Shown here: positions 17,131-25,323 of the stretch, one piece after another
Layout of the letters: each line of letters starts with the position of its first letter
Numbering within the stretch: position 1 is the first letter of the stretch
DNA from: DALYJJ01 sp033763935
GTDB lineage: Bacteria; Acidobacteriota; Terriglobia; Bryobacterales; Bryobacteraceae
NCBI GenBank assembly: GCA_033763935.1
Contig: JANRJO010000098.1
Span: forward strand, 1 to 64,000
Length of the DNA stretch: 64,000 nt
Direction: 5' to 3'
Position numbers and translations under genes: made by a program
Notes under the pieces: model-generated
Database searches by the model: none
Told to the model about the DNA's origin: nothing
What the model saw: only the letters and a program-made list of their open reading frames with translations

Positions 17131-17247
17131 TCAGTTCCCCGGTGCGGAGGAGATTGCCGCCGAGCCGAAGACGAATACTTCGGTCGCTCCCATACTCTGA
17201 AGGAGGGCTGCGGCCGTCAGGACTGCGGTTGGATCCAGGGACTCCAT
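17131..17247 (-). pseudogene. MNT-type minimal nucleotidyltransferase, truncated
   Basis: 38 codons from the ATG at 17247. LTAAALLQSMGATEVFVFGSAA is the beta-alpha lead-in and GS motif of minimal nucleotidyltransferases (family consensus GSxARG followed by DxD). After GSAA the frame reads ISSAPGN and stops, so the catalytic aspartates and the rest of the domain (normally about 95 aa) are lost. MNT genes act as antitoxins that AMPylate HEPN toxins. Confidence 0.55.
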
Positions 17248-17334
17248 GGCCGATAGCTCAACACGTTTACGGATAAGCCTCCCCTCCGCATTCTGAACAT
17301 ACCGCGGCGGAGAGACGCAGGTAGCCGCGCGGAG

Positions 17335-17427
17335 GCCAGTTGATTGGGGGACTACGGAGCGGGAAGGGCGCGTGCACGACGTGATTATTGCGAAGGAAGC
17401 GCCGAACTACCGGTTGGAGCAGAGTGA
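17335..17427 (+). pseudogene. decayed third copy of the guaB 3' end
   Basis: The left part (17335-17363) matches guaB from about 16652 to 16683. It is joined, by loss of about 90 bp, to a near-identical copy of guaB 16763-16825 (GTGCACGACGTGAT, then GCGCCGAAC and the gttggagcagagt terminus at 17413-17425). The stop codon has changed, and the frame continues a short way. Together with the intact gene it brackets the 16829-17334 island, as expected when DNA integrates into a gene 3' end and duplicates it. Confidence 0.78.
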
Positions 17428-17489
17428 AGCGCTACGAGCGGCGGTAACGAGGCCGGCTCACAAACGGGGATTCGCCTCGTCCATTAGAA

Positions 17490-18803
17490 ATGCTCTTTCG
17501 GACGGTCCTGGGTGCGCTGCTGCTGGCCTGCGGGTGGGAGTGCGCTGCGCGAGCGGAGTGTGACCGTTCTCCTCTCTTAGTCCGCAACGTGACGGTCTGG
17601 ACAGGGACGAAGCTGGTGGAGGGGCGGGACGTGCTGATCCGCGATGGGCGCGTCGTGGAGGTTGCGCGAAGGATCGATAGCGGGAAGGCGGCGAGGACGA
17701 TCGACGGGGCGGGGGACACGCTGCTGCCGGGGCTATTGGATCTGCACCTTCATTTTGTGATTCCCGGGCTTCCGCAGACGGTACGCGACTTCGAGGTGTC
17801 CGGGCGGCAGCTGCTGCGGTACGGGGTAACAGGTGGACGGCTGCACCTGGCGACGCTGGAACAAGCAGCGGAGCTGCGGCGTCTCGGCATGGACGACTGT
17901 GTGGCCGTACCGAGAATTCAGGCGGGCGGACCGGCCCTGGGCGGGGGAGCGCCTGACGCCGATTTTCCGGTGTACAAGGGTGTGCGAAGCGCGGAAGATG
18001 CGCGCTCGAAGGTGGAGAAGATGGCGGACCGCGGAATGCAGTGGGTCGCCGTTCACGACATCCACAAGTTCAGTGAGGCTGAGCGGAAGGCTCTCTTTGC
18101 GGCCGCGGGGCAGCGGAGACTGAGGGTGTTCGCGGCGGCAATGAGTCCGGAAGAGTTGCGGGAAGCGCTGCGGTGGCCCGTGCACACCGTGGACTACATC
18201 GACCGGACGGAGGCAGCGGGGTACACAGACGAGTTGTTGAGGGGGCTGCGCCGCCGACGCCGCACCGTGGCGGCGGTGCCGACGATCGGGATCTTCGCCT
18301 GGTACGCGGCGCTGAAGAGTGGGAGCGCTTCGCTGGATGACGCATACCTGTACGAGTTCCTGAGCGATGCAGAGGCGGAGCAGGTGCGGGCGACGGCCCG
18401 CCGGGATCTTCAGCAGGACAAGTATGTCAGTGCGAGTGCGCGGTTTGCGCCGACGCTGCCGCGCAAGCTGCGGGAGCTGGTGGATATCGGCGTTCCGATG
18501 GCGTTGGGAACGGACGTGGGGTCGCCGGCCCAATTGCATGCGGGGGCGATGTGGCGGGAGATGGAGGCGTGGCGAAGCTACGGGGCGCCACGAGAGACCG
18601 TCCTTCGCGCGGCCACGCGGGGCGGGGCGGAGATTCTGGGGGAGCGTGAGATGGGCCGAATCGAGAAGGGCGCGCGAGGGGACTTCGTGCTGTACCGCGG
18701 CCGGGTGATGGAGGGAGCGTTCGAAGCGGGCCGGGTGCGCGCGGTGGCGAAGGGCGGGGTATTGCTGGTTTCCGAGGGGAAGTGGGTCGGGCCGCGGCTT
18801 TAA
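17490..18803 (+). CDS. secreted amidohydrolase (imidazolonepropionase-like)
   Basis: 437 aa with a signal peptide (MLFRTVLGALLLACGWECAARA). Amidohydrolase-superfamily metalloenzyme: beta-sandwich start (LLVRNVTVWTGTKLVEGRDVLIRDGRVVEV), HxH metal site in LLDLHLHF, a conserved VAVHDIHKF, HTVDYIDR, and the catalytic aspartate in LGTDVGSPAQLHAG. The C-terminal strand closes the sandwich (GRIEKGARGDFVLY). Probably hydrolyses a cyclic amide, peptide or similar secreted substrate; specificity not readable. Precedes the PadR-ADOP operon by about 50 nt. Confidence 0.8.
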   Translation: MLFRTVLGALLLACGWECAARAECDRSPLLVRNVTVWTGTKLVEGRDVLIRDGRVVEVARRIDSGKAARTIDGAGDTLLPGLLDLHLHFVIPGLPQTVRDFEVSGRQLLRYGVTGGRLHLATLEQAAELRRLGMDDCVAVPRIQAGGPALGGGAPDADFPVYKGVRSAEDARSKVEKMADRGMQWVAVHDIHKFSEAERKALFAAAGQRRLRVFAAAMSPEELREALRWPVHTVDYIDRTEAAGYTDELLRGLRRRRRTVAAVPTIGIFAWYAALKSGSASLDDAYLYEFLSDAEAEQVRATARRDLQQDKYVSASARFAPTLPRKLRELVDIGVPMALGTDVGSPAQLHAGAMWREMEAWRSYGAPRETVLRAATRGGAEILGEREMGRIEKGARGDFVLYRGRVMEGAFEAGRVRAVAKGGVLLVSEGKWVGPRL

Positions 18804-18816
18804 CCACGGGCTCCTC

Positions 18817-18864
18817 TTGACATTCGAGACGAGTGGCCGGGATACTCGTTTAGAATGTCTAAAC
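18817..18864 (+). promoter_or_regulatory. promoter and start-codon-centred operator of the PadR gene
   Basis: -35 TTGACA (18817-18822), 18-nt spacer, -10 GATACT (18841-18846). The predicted start is about 18853-18855, on the ATG itself, so the message would be leaderless. A perfect palindrome GTTTAGA-ATG-TCTAAAC (18848-18864) is centred on the start codon. A bound repressor would block both initiation and early elongation. Confidence 0.7.
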
Positions 18865-19202
18865 AAGACAGCCGGCCGGACGTCCTGCAGGGGACGCTGG
18901 ACCTGATGGTGCTCCGGACGCTGGAGACGATGGGCGCGCAGCACGGGTTGGGGCTGGCGCGGCGCATTCAGCAGATCTCAGGCGGGATTCTGGACTTGAA
19001 CCAGGGGACGCTCTATCCGGCGCTTCTGCGGCTGGAGCAGCGGGGGTGGGTGCGGTCGAAGTGGGGGGTATCGGACAACAACCGGAAGGCGAAGTTCTAC
19101 GAACTGACGGCGAAGGGGCGGCGGCGGGTGGGGGAAGAGGCCGAGGAGTGGTCGCGGACGGTGGCGCTGATGGAGCGGTTTCTGCGGGCGGCCGAGGAAT
19201 AA
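18855..19202 (+). CDS. PadR family repressor of the downstream ADOP permease
   Basis: 115 aa PadR-s1 protein: winged helix (VLQGTLDLMVLRTLETMGAQHGLG; LDLNQGTLYPALLRLEQRGWV; SDNNRKAKFYELTAKGRRRV) and C-terminal helix. It ends 4 nt before the ADOP gene, the standard operon in Acidobacteria. No ribosome site; the ATG lies in the middle of a perfect 7-bp-arm inverted repeat. Confidence 0.92.
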   Translation: MSKQDSRPDVLQGTLDLMVLRTLETMGAQHGLGLARRIQQISGGILDLNQGTLYPALLRLEQRGWVRSKWGVSDNNRKAKFYELTAKGRRRVGEEAEEWSRTVALMERFLRAAEE

Positions 19203-19206
19203 CGCG

Positions 19207-21798
19207 ATGCTCAAGCGGCTGTGGGCGACGATGCGGAAGGGGCGGCTGGAGCGGGAGTTGGACGACGAGATCCGGTTCCACCTGGAGACGCTGGAAGAGG
19301 AGTTCGTGGCGAAGGGCATGAACCGGGATGAGGCGCGGCTGGCGGCGCGGCGGGAGTTCGGCGCGGTGGAGCCGATGAAGGAGGCGTATCGCGAGCGACG
19401 CGGGGCAGCGTGGGTGGAATCGTTGTGGCAGGACGTGCGGTACGGGCTGCGCGTGTTGCGGCGGTCTCCGGGATTCACGGCGGCGGCTGTGGTGACGCTG
19501 GCGTTGGGGATCGGGGCAAACACGGCGGTGTTTTCGCTGGTGCGGGCGGTGCTGTTGAAGATGCAGCCGGTGGAGCGGCCGGAAGAGATCGTCGCGCTGT
19601 CAAAGACGGGCGGGTATCACGTGCGGAAGTTTTCTTACCCGTTCTACCAGGAGTTGGAGGGGCGGAAGGATGTGTTGGCGGGGCTGGCGGCGAGCGGGGG
19701 ATGGCAACGGGCGCGGGTTCGGATGGACGGCGAGAGCGGTTCCGAGCAGCGGTTTGTCGAGCGGGTTTCGGGTACCTATTTCGCCACGTTGGGCGTGCGC
19801 GCGCGCCTGGGACGGTTGCTGGAGCCGAAGGACGAGACATCGGCGGTGATTAGCGAGGAGCTGTGGCGGACGCGGTTCGGGGAAGATGCGCGGGTGCTGG
19901 GCAAGAAGATCACGGTGGATCAGAGGGTGCTGACGGTAGCGGGTGTGGCGCAGCGCGGGTTTCGGGGGCTGGAGCCGCAAGCACCGATCGACGTGTGGAC
20001 GCCCATCCTGATGGACGCACAGTGGAAGAAGTTCACGACTTCGAGTTGGCTGGTGTTGCTGGCGAGGCTGCGGGAGGGGGTTTCGGCGGAGCAGTTGCGC
20101 GAGGCGGTGGAGGTCGCGCATCGGAGTTACATGGAAGAGGCGCTGCGGGGGCAGAATCACCCGTGGAAGGCCGACCTGCTGGGGTCGAGGGTGGTGGTGC
20201 GGCCGGGGGCGGCGGGGTCGCCGCGGCTGCGGGAGCAGTTTGACCGGCCGCTGGTGTTTCTGATGGGTCTGGTGGGGCTCGTGCTAGTGGTCTCCTGCGC
20301 GAACGTGGCGAACCTGCTGCTGGCGCGCGGGCTGGCGCGGTGGAGGGAGTTGTCGGTGCGGCTGGCGATCGGCGCGTCGCGATCGCGCCTGGTGCGGCAG
20401 ATGGTGACGGAGAGTTGTCTGCTGGCGGTGATGGGAGCGGCGGCGGGTCTGGTGCTGGCGGTGGTGGGGAGCGAGGTGCTGGTGAGGTTTCTGCCCTACC
20501 AGGGAGCGGGGACGGTGGGGTTGGACGTGACGCCGGACGGGGCGGTGCTGGGGTTCACCGTGGCGGCGGCTGCGGCGGCGGTGCTGTTCGGAGTGTTTCC
20601 GGCTTTGCGGTCGCTGCGGCCGGTACGGCGCGGCGGGCAGGGCTCGCGGCGTGCGCTGGTGGCGGCTCAGGTGGCGCTGTCGATCGTGGTGGTGGCGGCG
20701 GCGCTTTTGTTTTCGCGATCGCTGGCGGAGTTGCGCGGCGTGGACGCTGGGTTCGACCGGGATGGGGTATTCACCTTCGCGTTGGAACTGCCCGCGGAGT
20801 ATACGCGGCCGCAGGCGGCAGCGGTGTATGAGCGGGTGCTCGAGCGGCTGCAGCGGGTGGCGGGAGTCGCGGCGGCGAGCCACGCTGCGCCGGGGCCGTT
20901 TCGGGAGGGAAAGGGATCGCGCACGCTGCTGGTGCGGGGGGAGCGTGGCGAGACGCCGCAGGGCGTGGACGTACAGGAGGTGACGCCGAACTATCACGCA
21001 GTGCTGGGCGCGCCTTTGTTGGCCGGGCGGGGATTACAGGAGCGGGACCGGGTGAGGCCGGTGCGGTCCGCAGTGGTGAACGAGGCCTTTGTGCGGCGGT
21101 TCTTGCAGGGGCTCGGGGAGCCGGTGGGCCGGCGGGTGGGAATGGGGCGAGAGGCGGACGGCGGTCCCTTCTTTTCGATTGTGGGCGTGGTGAAGGACAT
21201 CCGGCACCAGGCGCTGCGGGAGGCGGCGGTGCCGATGGTGTACATGCCGGCGAGGCGCGACGAGGCGTTCAACAGTGTCCCGTTTCAGGTGCGGGGAACG
21301 ATGAAGCCGGAGGACGTGCGCGCGGCGATCGCGGAGGTGGACGGGCAGGCGACGATGGGGGAACAGTGGTGGCTACGGCAGTGGGTGGAGGATTCGCTGT
21401 CGCAGGAGCGGTTGCTGGCGGCGGTGAGCGGGATGTTCGCGGTGCTGGCGCTGGTAGTGGCGGCGGTGGGCTTGTATGGGGTGATGGCGTACGGGGTGGC
21501 GCGGCGGACACGGGAGATCGGGATCCGGATGGCGATCGGGGCGCGGCGCGGCGAGGTGGTGTGGATGGTGGTCCGGGACGGGCTGGCGGCGGTGGGGCTG
21601 GGGGTCGCGACGGGGTTGCCGGCGGCGATGGTGGCTTCACGGCTGGCGGGGAGTTTGTTGTACGGTGTGAAGCCCGGGGACGCGGTGAGCCTCGGGGCGG
21701 CGGTGGGTTTGTTAGCGGGAGCGGGGGCGGCGGCGGCGTTCGCACCGGCGCGGCGAGCGGCGGGGATCGAGCCGCGGGAGGCGCTGCGGCACGAGTGA
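19207..21798 (+). CDS. ADOP-type ABC transporter permease (MacB/FtsX duplicated)
   Basis: 863 aa: N-terminal cytoplasmic helix domain (RELDDEIRFHLETLEEEF), then two MacB periplasmic-core plus FtsX units. First unit: RYGLRVLRRSPGFTAAAVV, the GIGANTAVFSLVRAVLL transmembrane start, and a three-helix block near 340-430. Second unit: about 480-863, ending ARRTREIGIRMAIGARRGEV and FAPARRAAGIEPREALRH. No ATPase gene is adjacent, the usual orphan arrangement. Likely exports or mechanotransmits for hydrophobic or antimicrobial compounds; substrate unknown. Coding strand extremely G-rich. Confidence 0.9.
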   Translation: MLKRLWATMRKGRLERELDDEIRFHLETLEEEFVAKGMNRDEARLAARREFGAVEPMKEAYRERRGAAWVESLWQDVRYGLRVLRRSPGFTAAAVVTLALGIGANTAVFSLVRAVLLKMQPVERPEEIVALSKTGGYHVRKFSYPFYQELEGRKDVLAGLAASGGWQRARVRMDGESGSEQRFVERVSGTYFATLGVRARLGRLLEPKDETSAVISEELWRTRFGEDARVLGKKITVDQRVLTVAGVAQRGFRGLEPQAPIDVWTPILMDAQWKKFTTSSWLVLLARLREGVSAEQLREAVEVAHRSYMEEALRGQNHPWKADLLGSRVVVRPGAAGSPRLREQFDRPLVFLMGLVGLVLVVSCANVANLLLARGLARWRELSVRLAIGASRSRLVRQMVTESCLLAVMGAAAGLVLAVVGSEVLVRFLPYQGAGTVGLDVTPDGAVLGFTVAAAAAAVLFGVFPALRSLRPVRRGGQGSRRALVAAQVALSIVVVAAALLFSRSLAELRGVDAGFDRDGVFTFALELPAEYTRPQAAAVYERVLERLQRVAGVAAASHAAPGPFREGKGSRTLLVRGERGETPQGVDVQEVTPNYHAVLGAPLLAGRGLQERDRVRPVRSAVVNEAFVRRFLQGLGEPVGRRVGMGREADGGPFFSIVGVVKDIRHQALREAAVPMVYMPARRDEAFNSVPFQVRGTMKPEDVRAAIAEVDGQATMGEQWWLRQWVEDSLSQERLLAAVSGMFAVLALVVAAVGLYGVMAYGVARRTREIGIRMAIGARRGEVVWMVVRDGLAAVGLGVATGLPAAMVASRLAGSLLYGVKPGDAVSLGAAVGLLAGAGAAAAFAPARRAAGIEPREALRHE

Positions 21799-21814
21799 GA
21801 ATCCAGCAATACGG

Positions 21815-22003
21815 TTAGGGCCGAGCCAACGTGTCGAGCCGAGTGCCGCGGCGGAGTTTCCGCACTTCGTCTTGAACGGAGTGGGCTTGGGGAGCGGACT
21901 TGCGCATTCCCACGAAGCGTCGCATCGCTTCCGCGCGCTTCTGGACATCGCCCAGATCTTCCTTGCGAACCGCTTGCCGCAACACTTTCGATAGGCGCCG
22001 CAC
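21815..22003 (-). CDS. hypothetical small protein
   Basis: 62 aa, basic, helix-rich (LSKVLRQAVRKEDLGDVQKRAEAM) ending in VRKLRRGTRLDTLARP, reminiscent of short antitoxin-like proteins but not assignable. GTG start; TACGAT lies 7 nt before it as a possible -10 of a leaderless message. Fills most of the 240-nt gap between the ADOP gene and a serine-hydrolase gene. Could be a remnant or chance frame. Confidence 0.38.
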   Translation of the reverse strand: MRRLSKVLRQAVRKEDLGDVQKRAEAMRRFVGMRKSAPQAHSVQDEVRKLRRGTRLDTLARP

Positions 22004-22039
22004 GTTGTCTATCGTACATCGCGAAGTACAAGGCGCCAG

Positions 22040-23314
22040 TCAATCTCCTTGAGGTCCTTTGTAGCCGGGGCCGTAGATGGCGGCGCGGATGTCGCGGTGG
22101 AGGGCACCGTCGAAGGGCATCTTCTGCGTGAAGAAGACGGCGGCGAGGTGGTTGGCGGGGTCGACCCAGAAGAGGGTGGAGGCGGCGCCATCCCAGAAGA
22201 ACTCGCCGACGGCGCCGCGATGTTCTTCGGGCTTCTGGGGTTGGGCGGTGCGGACGGCGAAGTCGAAGCCGAAGCCGACGGAGCCTTTGGTGGGGAGGAA
22301 GCCGCGGTCGGCGATGCGGGGGTCGAGGTGGTCGGTGGCCATGAGGCGGACGGTGGATGGCTTGAGGATGCGGGCGCCGTCGAGTTCGCCGCCGTTCAAG
22401 AGCATGCGGGCGAAGCGGAGGTAATCGTCGACCGTGGAGGCGAGGCCGAAGCCGCCGGGGGTGAGGCGGTGATCCCTAAAATTGAGTGCGCGGTTGCGGT
22501 CGTCGGGGATGCGGGTGAGCTTGCCGTTGTCAGGACGGTAGACGGCGGCGAGGCGGGGCAGGCGGTTGTCGGGCTGGCGCCAGGCGGTTTCGCGCATCTG
22601 GAGGGGATCGAAGATGCGGCGCTGCACGTAGGCAGCGAACTTCTCTCCGGAGAGGACTTCGACGAGGAGGGCCTGGACGTCCACGGCGACGCTGTAGAGC
22701 CAGCGGGCGCCGGGGTCGTAGAGGAGGGGGACTTTGGCGAGGCGGCGGCCCATTTCGCGGAGGTCGATGTCGAGGGCGAGGGGGTTGGCTTTGACGTAGG
22801 CTTCGTGGACGGGGGTGTCTCCGGCGCCATAGACGAAGCCGGCGGTATGGCGGAGGACATCGCGGACGGAGATGGGGCGGGCGGGGGCGCGGTAGGCGGG
22901 GGTGGCGGAGGGATCGTAGACCTGGGTGGAGGCGAACTCGGGCAGGTGGCGGGAGAGCGGGTCATCGAGGCCGAACTTGCCTTGCTCCCAGAGCTGCATC
23001 AGGGCGACGCCGGTGACGGGCTTGGTCATGGAATAGACCTGCGCGATGGTGTCGCGGGACATCTTGCGGCCGGCTTCGCGGTCGGCAAAGCCGGCGGCGT
23101 GGAAGGCTGCTTCGCGGCCGTCTTTCCAGACGAGGGCGGAGGCGCCGGCAGTGCGGCCCTCGTCGACCATGGCGGAGAGGGCGGACTGGATGCGGCGGGG
23201 GTCGAGTGTGAGGGGCTGCGACGCGGGTGCGGCGGGGAGCGCTCCGTTTTGCGCCAGGCAGGGGAGGGGCAAGAGACGGAGTAGAGCTCGACGGGAGTGG
23301 GGTGCGAAGGGCAT
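22040..23314 (-). CDS. secreted serine hydrolase, beta-lactamase class C family
   Basis: 424 aa with an N-terminal export signal (RRALLRLLPLPCLAQ). The penicillin-binding fold of EstB/DD-peptidase relatives: SxxK in YSMTKPVTG (Ser about 95), a YxN-like YSVAVDV, and LTPGGFGLASTVDDYLRFA, a conserved loop in this group. Acts probably as an esterase or peptidase on small substrates in the periplasm; beta-lactam hydrolysis is not implied. Coding strand is strongly C-ending (CTC, GCC, ACC), the mirror image of neighbouring plus-strand genes. Diverges from the oxidase gene. Confidence 0.85.
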   Translation of the reverse strand: MPFAPHSRRALLRLLPLPCLAQNGALPAAPASQPLTLDPRRIQSALSAMVDEGRTAGASALVWKDGREAAFHAAGFADREAGRKMSRDTIAQVYSMTKPVTGVALMQLWEQGKFGLDDPLSRHLPEFASTQVYDPSATPAYRAPARPISVRDVLRHTAGFVYGAGDTPVHEAYVKANPLALDIDLREMGRRLAKVPLLYDPGARWLYSVAVDVQALLVEVLSGEKFAAYVQRRIFDPLQMRETAWRQPDNRLPRLAAVYRPDNGKLTRIPDDRNRALNFRDHRLTPGGFGLASTVDDYLRFARMLLNGGELDGARILKPSTVRLMATDHLDPRIADRGFLPTKGSVGFGFDFAVRTAQPQKPEEHRGAVGEFFWDGAASTLFWVDPANHLAAVFFTQKMPFDGALHRDIRAAIYGPGYKGPQGD

Positions 23315-23350
23315 TCCCTCATGCTACTCGTTTGGCCGGGGCGCGAGGGT

Positions 23351-24502
23351 ATGATGCTTCGCAGGATGAGCACAGGTTCAGGGCGCTTCGACGTGGCGGT
23401 GATTGGGGCGGGTGTGTTCGGTGCATGGACGGCGTACACGCTGGCACGGTCGGGAGCACGGGTGGTGTTGGTGGATGCGTTCGGGGCGGCGAACGCGCGG
23501 GCGAGTTCGGGGGACGAGTCGCGGATCATCCGGATGTGTTACGGGCCCGATGAGATTTACACGCGTTGGTCGGCGAGGTCGCTCAGGATGTGGCGGGAGT
23601 TTTTTGCGGAGATGGGGCGGGAGGAGCTGTTTCAACCGTGCGGCGTATTGTGGATGGCGCCGCGGGGGCATGAGGGGATTGCGGGAAGCCGGGCGGTGTT
23701 GGCGCGGTGCGGGGTGCGCTTCGAGGAGATGGAGGCGCAGGGCATTGCACGGCGGTTTCCGCAGATTGCTCCGGCCGAGGGGTGCTGCGGGATCTACGAG
23801 CCGGATTCGGGGGCGTTGCTGGCGCGGCAGGCGGTCCGGGCCGTGGTGGAGGCGGCGGTGCGGGCGGGGGTCGTGTTTGAGCGCGAGGCGGTGAGCGGCG
23901 TGGCGGACGCGAAGCGGCGGTATGGCGGGGGCACTCTCGTGTTTGCGTGCGGGGCATGGCTGGGCGGGTTGTTTCCGGAGGTGCTGGGCGGACGTCTGTT
24001 CGCGACGCGGCAGCCGGTGTTTTACTTTGGCCCGCGCGCGGGGGATCGCCGGTTTTCGTCGCCGGAGATGCCGTGCTGGGTGGACGAGACGGAGCCGGGG
24101 ATGCCGTACGGGCTGCCGGACATGGAGTCGCACGGCGTGAAGCTGGGATGGCATGAACAGGGGGAGTCGTTTGATCCGGACAGCGGGGAGCGGGTCGTGG
24201 GGCAGAGCGAAGTGGAATCGGCGAGGACGTTCCTGGGGGCGCGGTTTCCGCCGTTGGCCGGAGCGCCGCTGGTGGGGGCGCGGGTGTGCCAGTACGAGAA
24301 TACGGGGACGGGGGATTTTGTGATCGACCGGCATCCGGAGTTGCGGAACGTATGGCTGGTGGGGGGCGGGTCGGGGCACGGGTTCAAGCATGGGCCGGCG
24401 GTGGGGGAGTATGTGGCGGGGCGGCTGGCGGGGACGGTTAGGGAAGAGCGGCGATTTGCGCTGGTGCGAATGGAAGAGGGCTCGGGGCGGAGAGTGTATT
24501 GA
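23351..24502 (+). CDS. sarcosine-oxidase-like FAD-dependent amine oxidase (SolA/MSOX family)
   Basis: About 383 aa from the ATG at 23351 (GAGGG just upstream; another ATG at 23366 is possible). Rossmann start DVAVIGAGVFGAWTAYTLARSG, the DAFGAANARASSGDESRIIR segment, and C-terminal ARVCQYENT, whose cysteine is the covalent flavin attachment of monomeric sarcosine oxidases, followed by FVIDRHPELRNVWLVGGGSGHGFKHGP. Oxidises a secondary N-methyl or N-alkyl amino acid to aldehyde, amino acid and H2O2. Followed 13 nt later by an SDR. Confidence 0.87.
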   Translation: MMLRRMSTGSGRFDVAVIGAGVFGAWTAYTLARSGARVVLVDAFGAANARASSGDESRIIRMCYGPDEIYTRWSARSLRMWREFFAEMGREELFQPCGVLWMAPRGHEGIAGSRAVLARCGVRFEEMEAQGIARRFPQIAPAEGCCGIYEPDSGALLARQAVRAVVEAAVRAGVVFEREAVSGVADAKRRYGGGTLVFACGAWLGGLFPEVLGGRLFATRQPVFYFGPRAGDRRFSSPEMPCWVDETEPGMPYGLPDMESHGVKLGWHEQGESFDPDSGERVVGQSEVESARTFLGARFPPLAGAPLVGARVCQYENTGTGDFVIDRHPELRNVWLVGGGSGHGFKHGPAVGEYVAGRLAGTVREERRFALVRMEEGSGRRVY

Positions 24503-24515
24503 TATGGGAGACGGA

Positions 24516-25256
24516 ATGAATCGATATGCGTTGGTGACGGGGGCGGGAAGCGGGATTGGGCGCGCGGTGGCGTTGGCGCTGGCGGGCGCGGGGTGGAGTG
24601 TGGTGCTGGCCGGGCGCCGGAGGGTGGAGTTGGAGAAGACGGCGGCGGCGGGGCAGGGGCGCATGATCGTGGCGCCGGCGGATGTGAGCCGGCCGGAGCC
24701 CGTGGAGGAGTTGTTCGGGGTGGTGCGGGCGGAGTTTGGGCGGCTGGATCTGTTGTTCAACAATGCGGGCGTCAGCGCGCCGGCGGTGGCGATGGACGAG
24801 CTTTCGTTCGAGCAATGGACGGCGGTGGTGAATGTGAATCTGACGGGGGCGTTTCTGTGCGCGCAGCAGGCGATGCGAATGATGAAGCGGCAGGAGCCGC
24901 GGGGCGGCCGGATCATTAACAACGGTTCGATTTCGGCGCATGTGCCGCGGCCGAACTCGGCTCCCTATACGGCGACGAAGCATGCGATTACGGGGCTGAC
25001 GAGATCGATCTCGCTTGACGGGAGAGCGTTCGGGATTGCGTGCGGGCAGATCGATATCGGGAACGCGGCGACGGAGATGACGGAGCGGATGAAAGAGGGC
25101 GTACCGCAGGCGGATGGACGGACCTTGGTGGAGCCTAGGATGGACGTGCGGCATGTAGCGGAGGCGGTGTTGTACATGGCGGGGCTGCCGCTGGAGGCGA
25201 ACGTGCAGTTTATGACGGTGATGGCGACGACGATGCCGTTTGTGGGGAGGGGATAG
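24516..25256 (+). CDS. short-chain dehydrogenase/reductase
   Basis: 246 aa from the ATG at 24516 (GGGAGACGGA upstream; an ATG at 24504 would add four residues). Cofactor motif TGAGSGIG, NNAG at LFNNAGVS, a serine in NNGSISAHV, and the YTATKHA catalytic Tyr-Lys. Classical SDR, cytosolic, probably NAD(P)-dependent oxidation of a sugar or small alcohol. Probably an operon with the sarcosine-oxidase-like gene. Substrate not readable. Confidence 0.85.
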   Translation: MNRYALVTGAGSGIGRAVALALAGAGWSVVLAGRRRVELEKTAAAGQGRMIVAPADVSRPEPVEELFGVVRAEFGRLDLLFNNAGVSAPAVAMDELSFEQWTAVVNVNLTGAFLCAQQAMRMMKRQEPRGGRIINNGSISAHVPRPNSAPYTATKHAITGLTRSISLDGRAFGIACGQIDIGNAATEMTERMKEGVPQADGRTLVEPRMDVRHVAEAVLYMAGLPLEANVQFMTVMATTMPFVGRG

Positions 25257-25323
25257 CGGCGAAGTGTGCTATTCTGCGCGCGTCTGCGTTGGACGTTGGG
25301 CGGGTAAAAACGGGAGGGCGGCG

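Noticed and set aside
22040..23314. Serine hydrolase as a beta-lactam resistance gene
   Set aside because: The SxxK and Tyr motifs are shared by esterases and peptidases of this family; context gives no resistance link.
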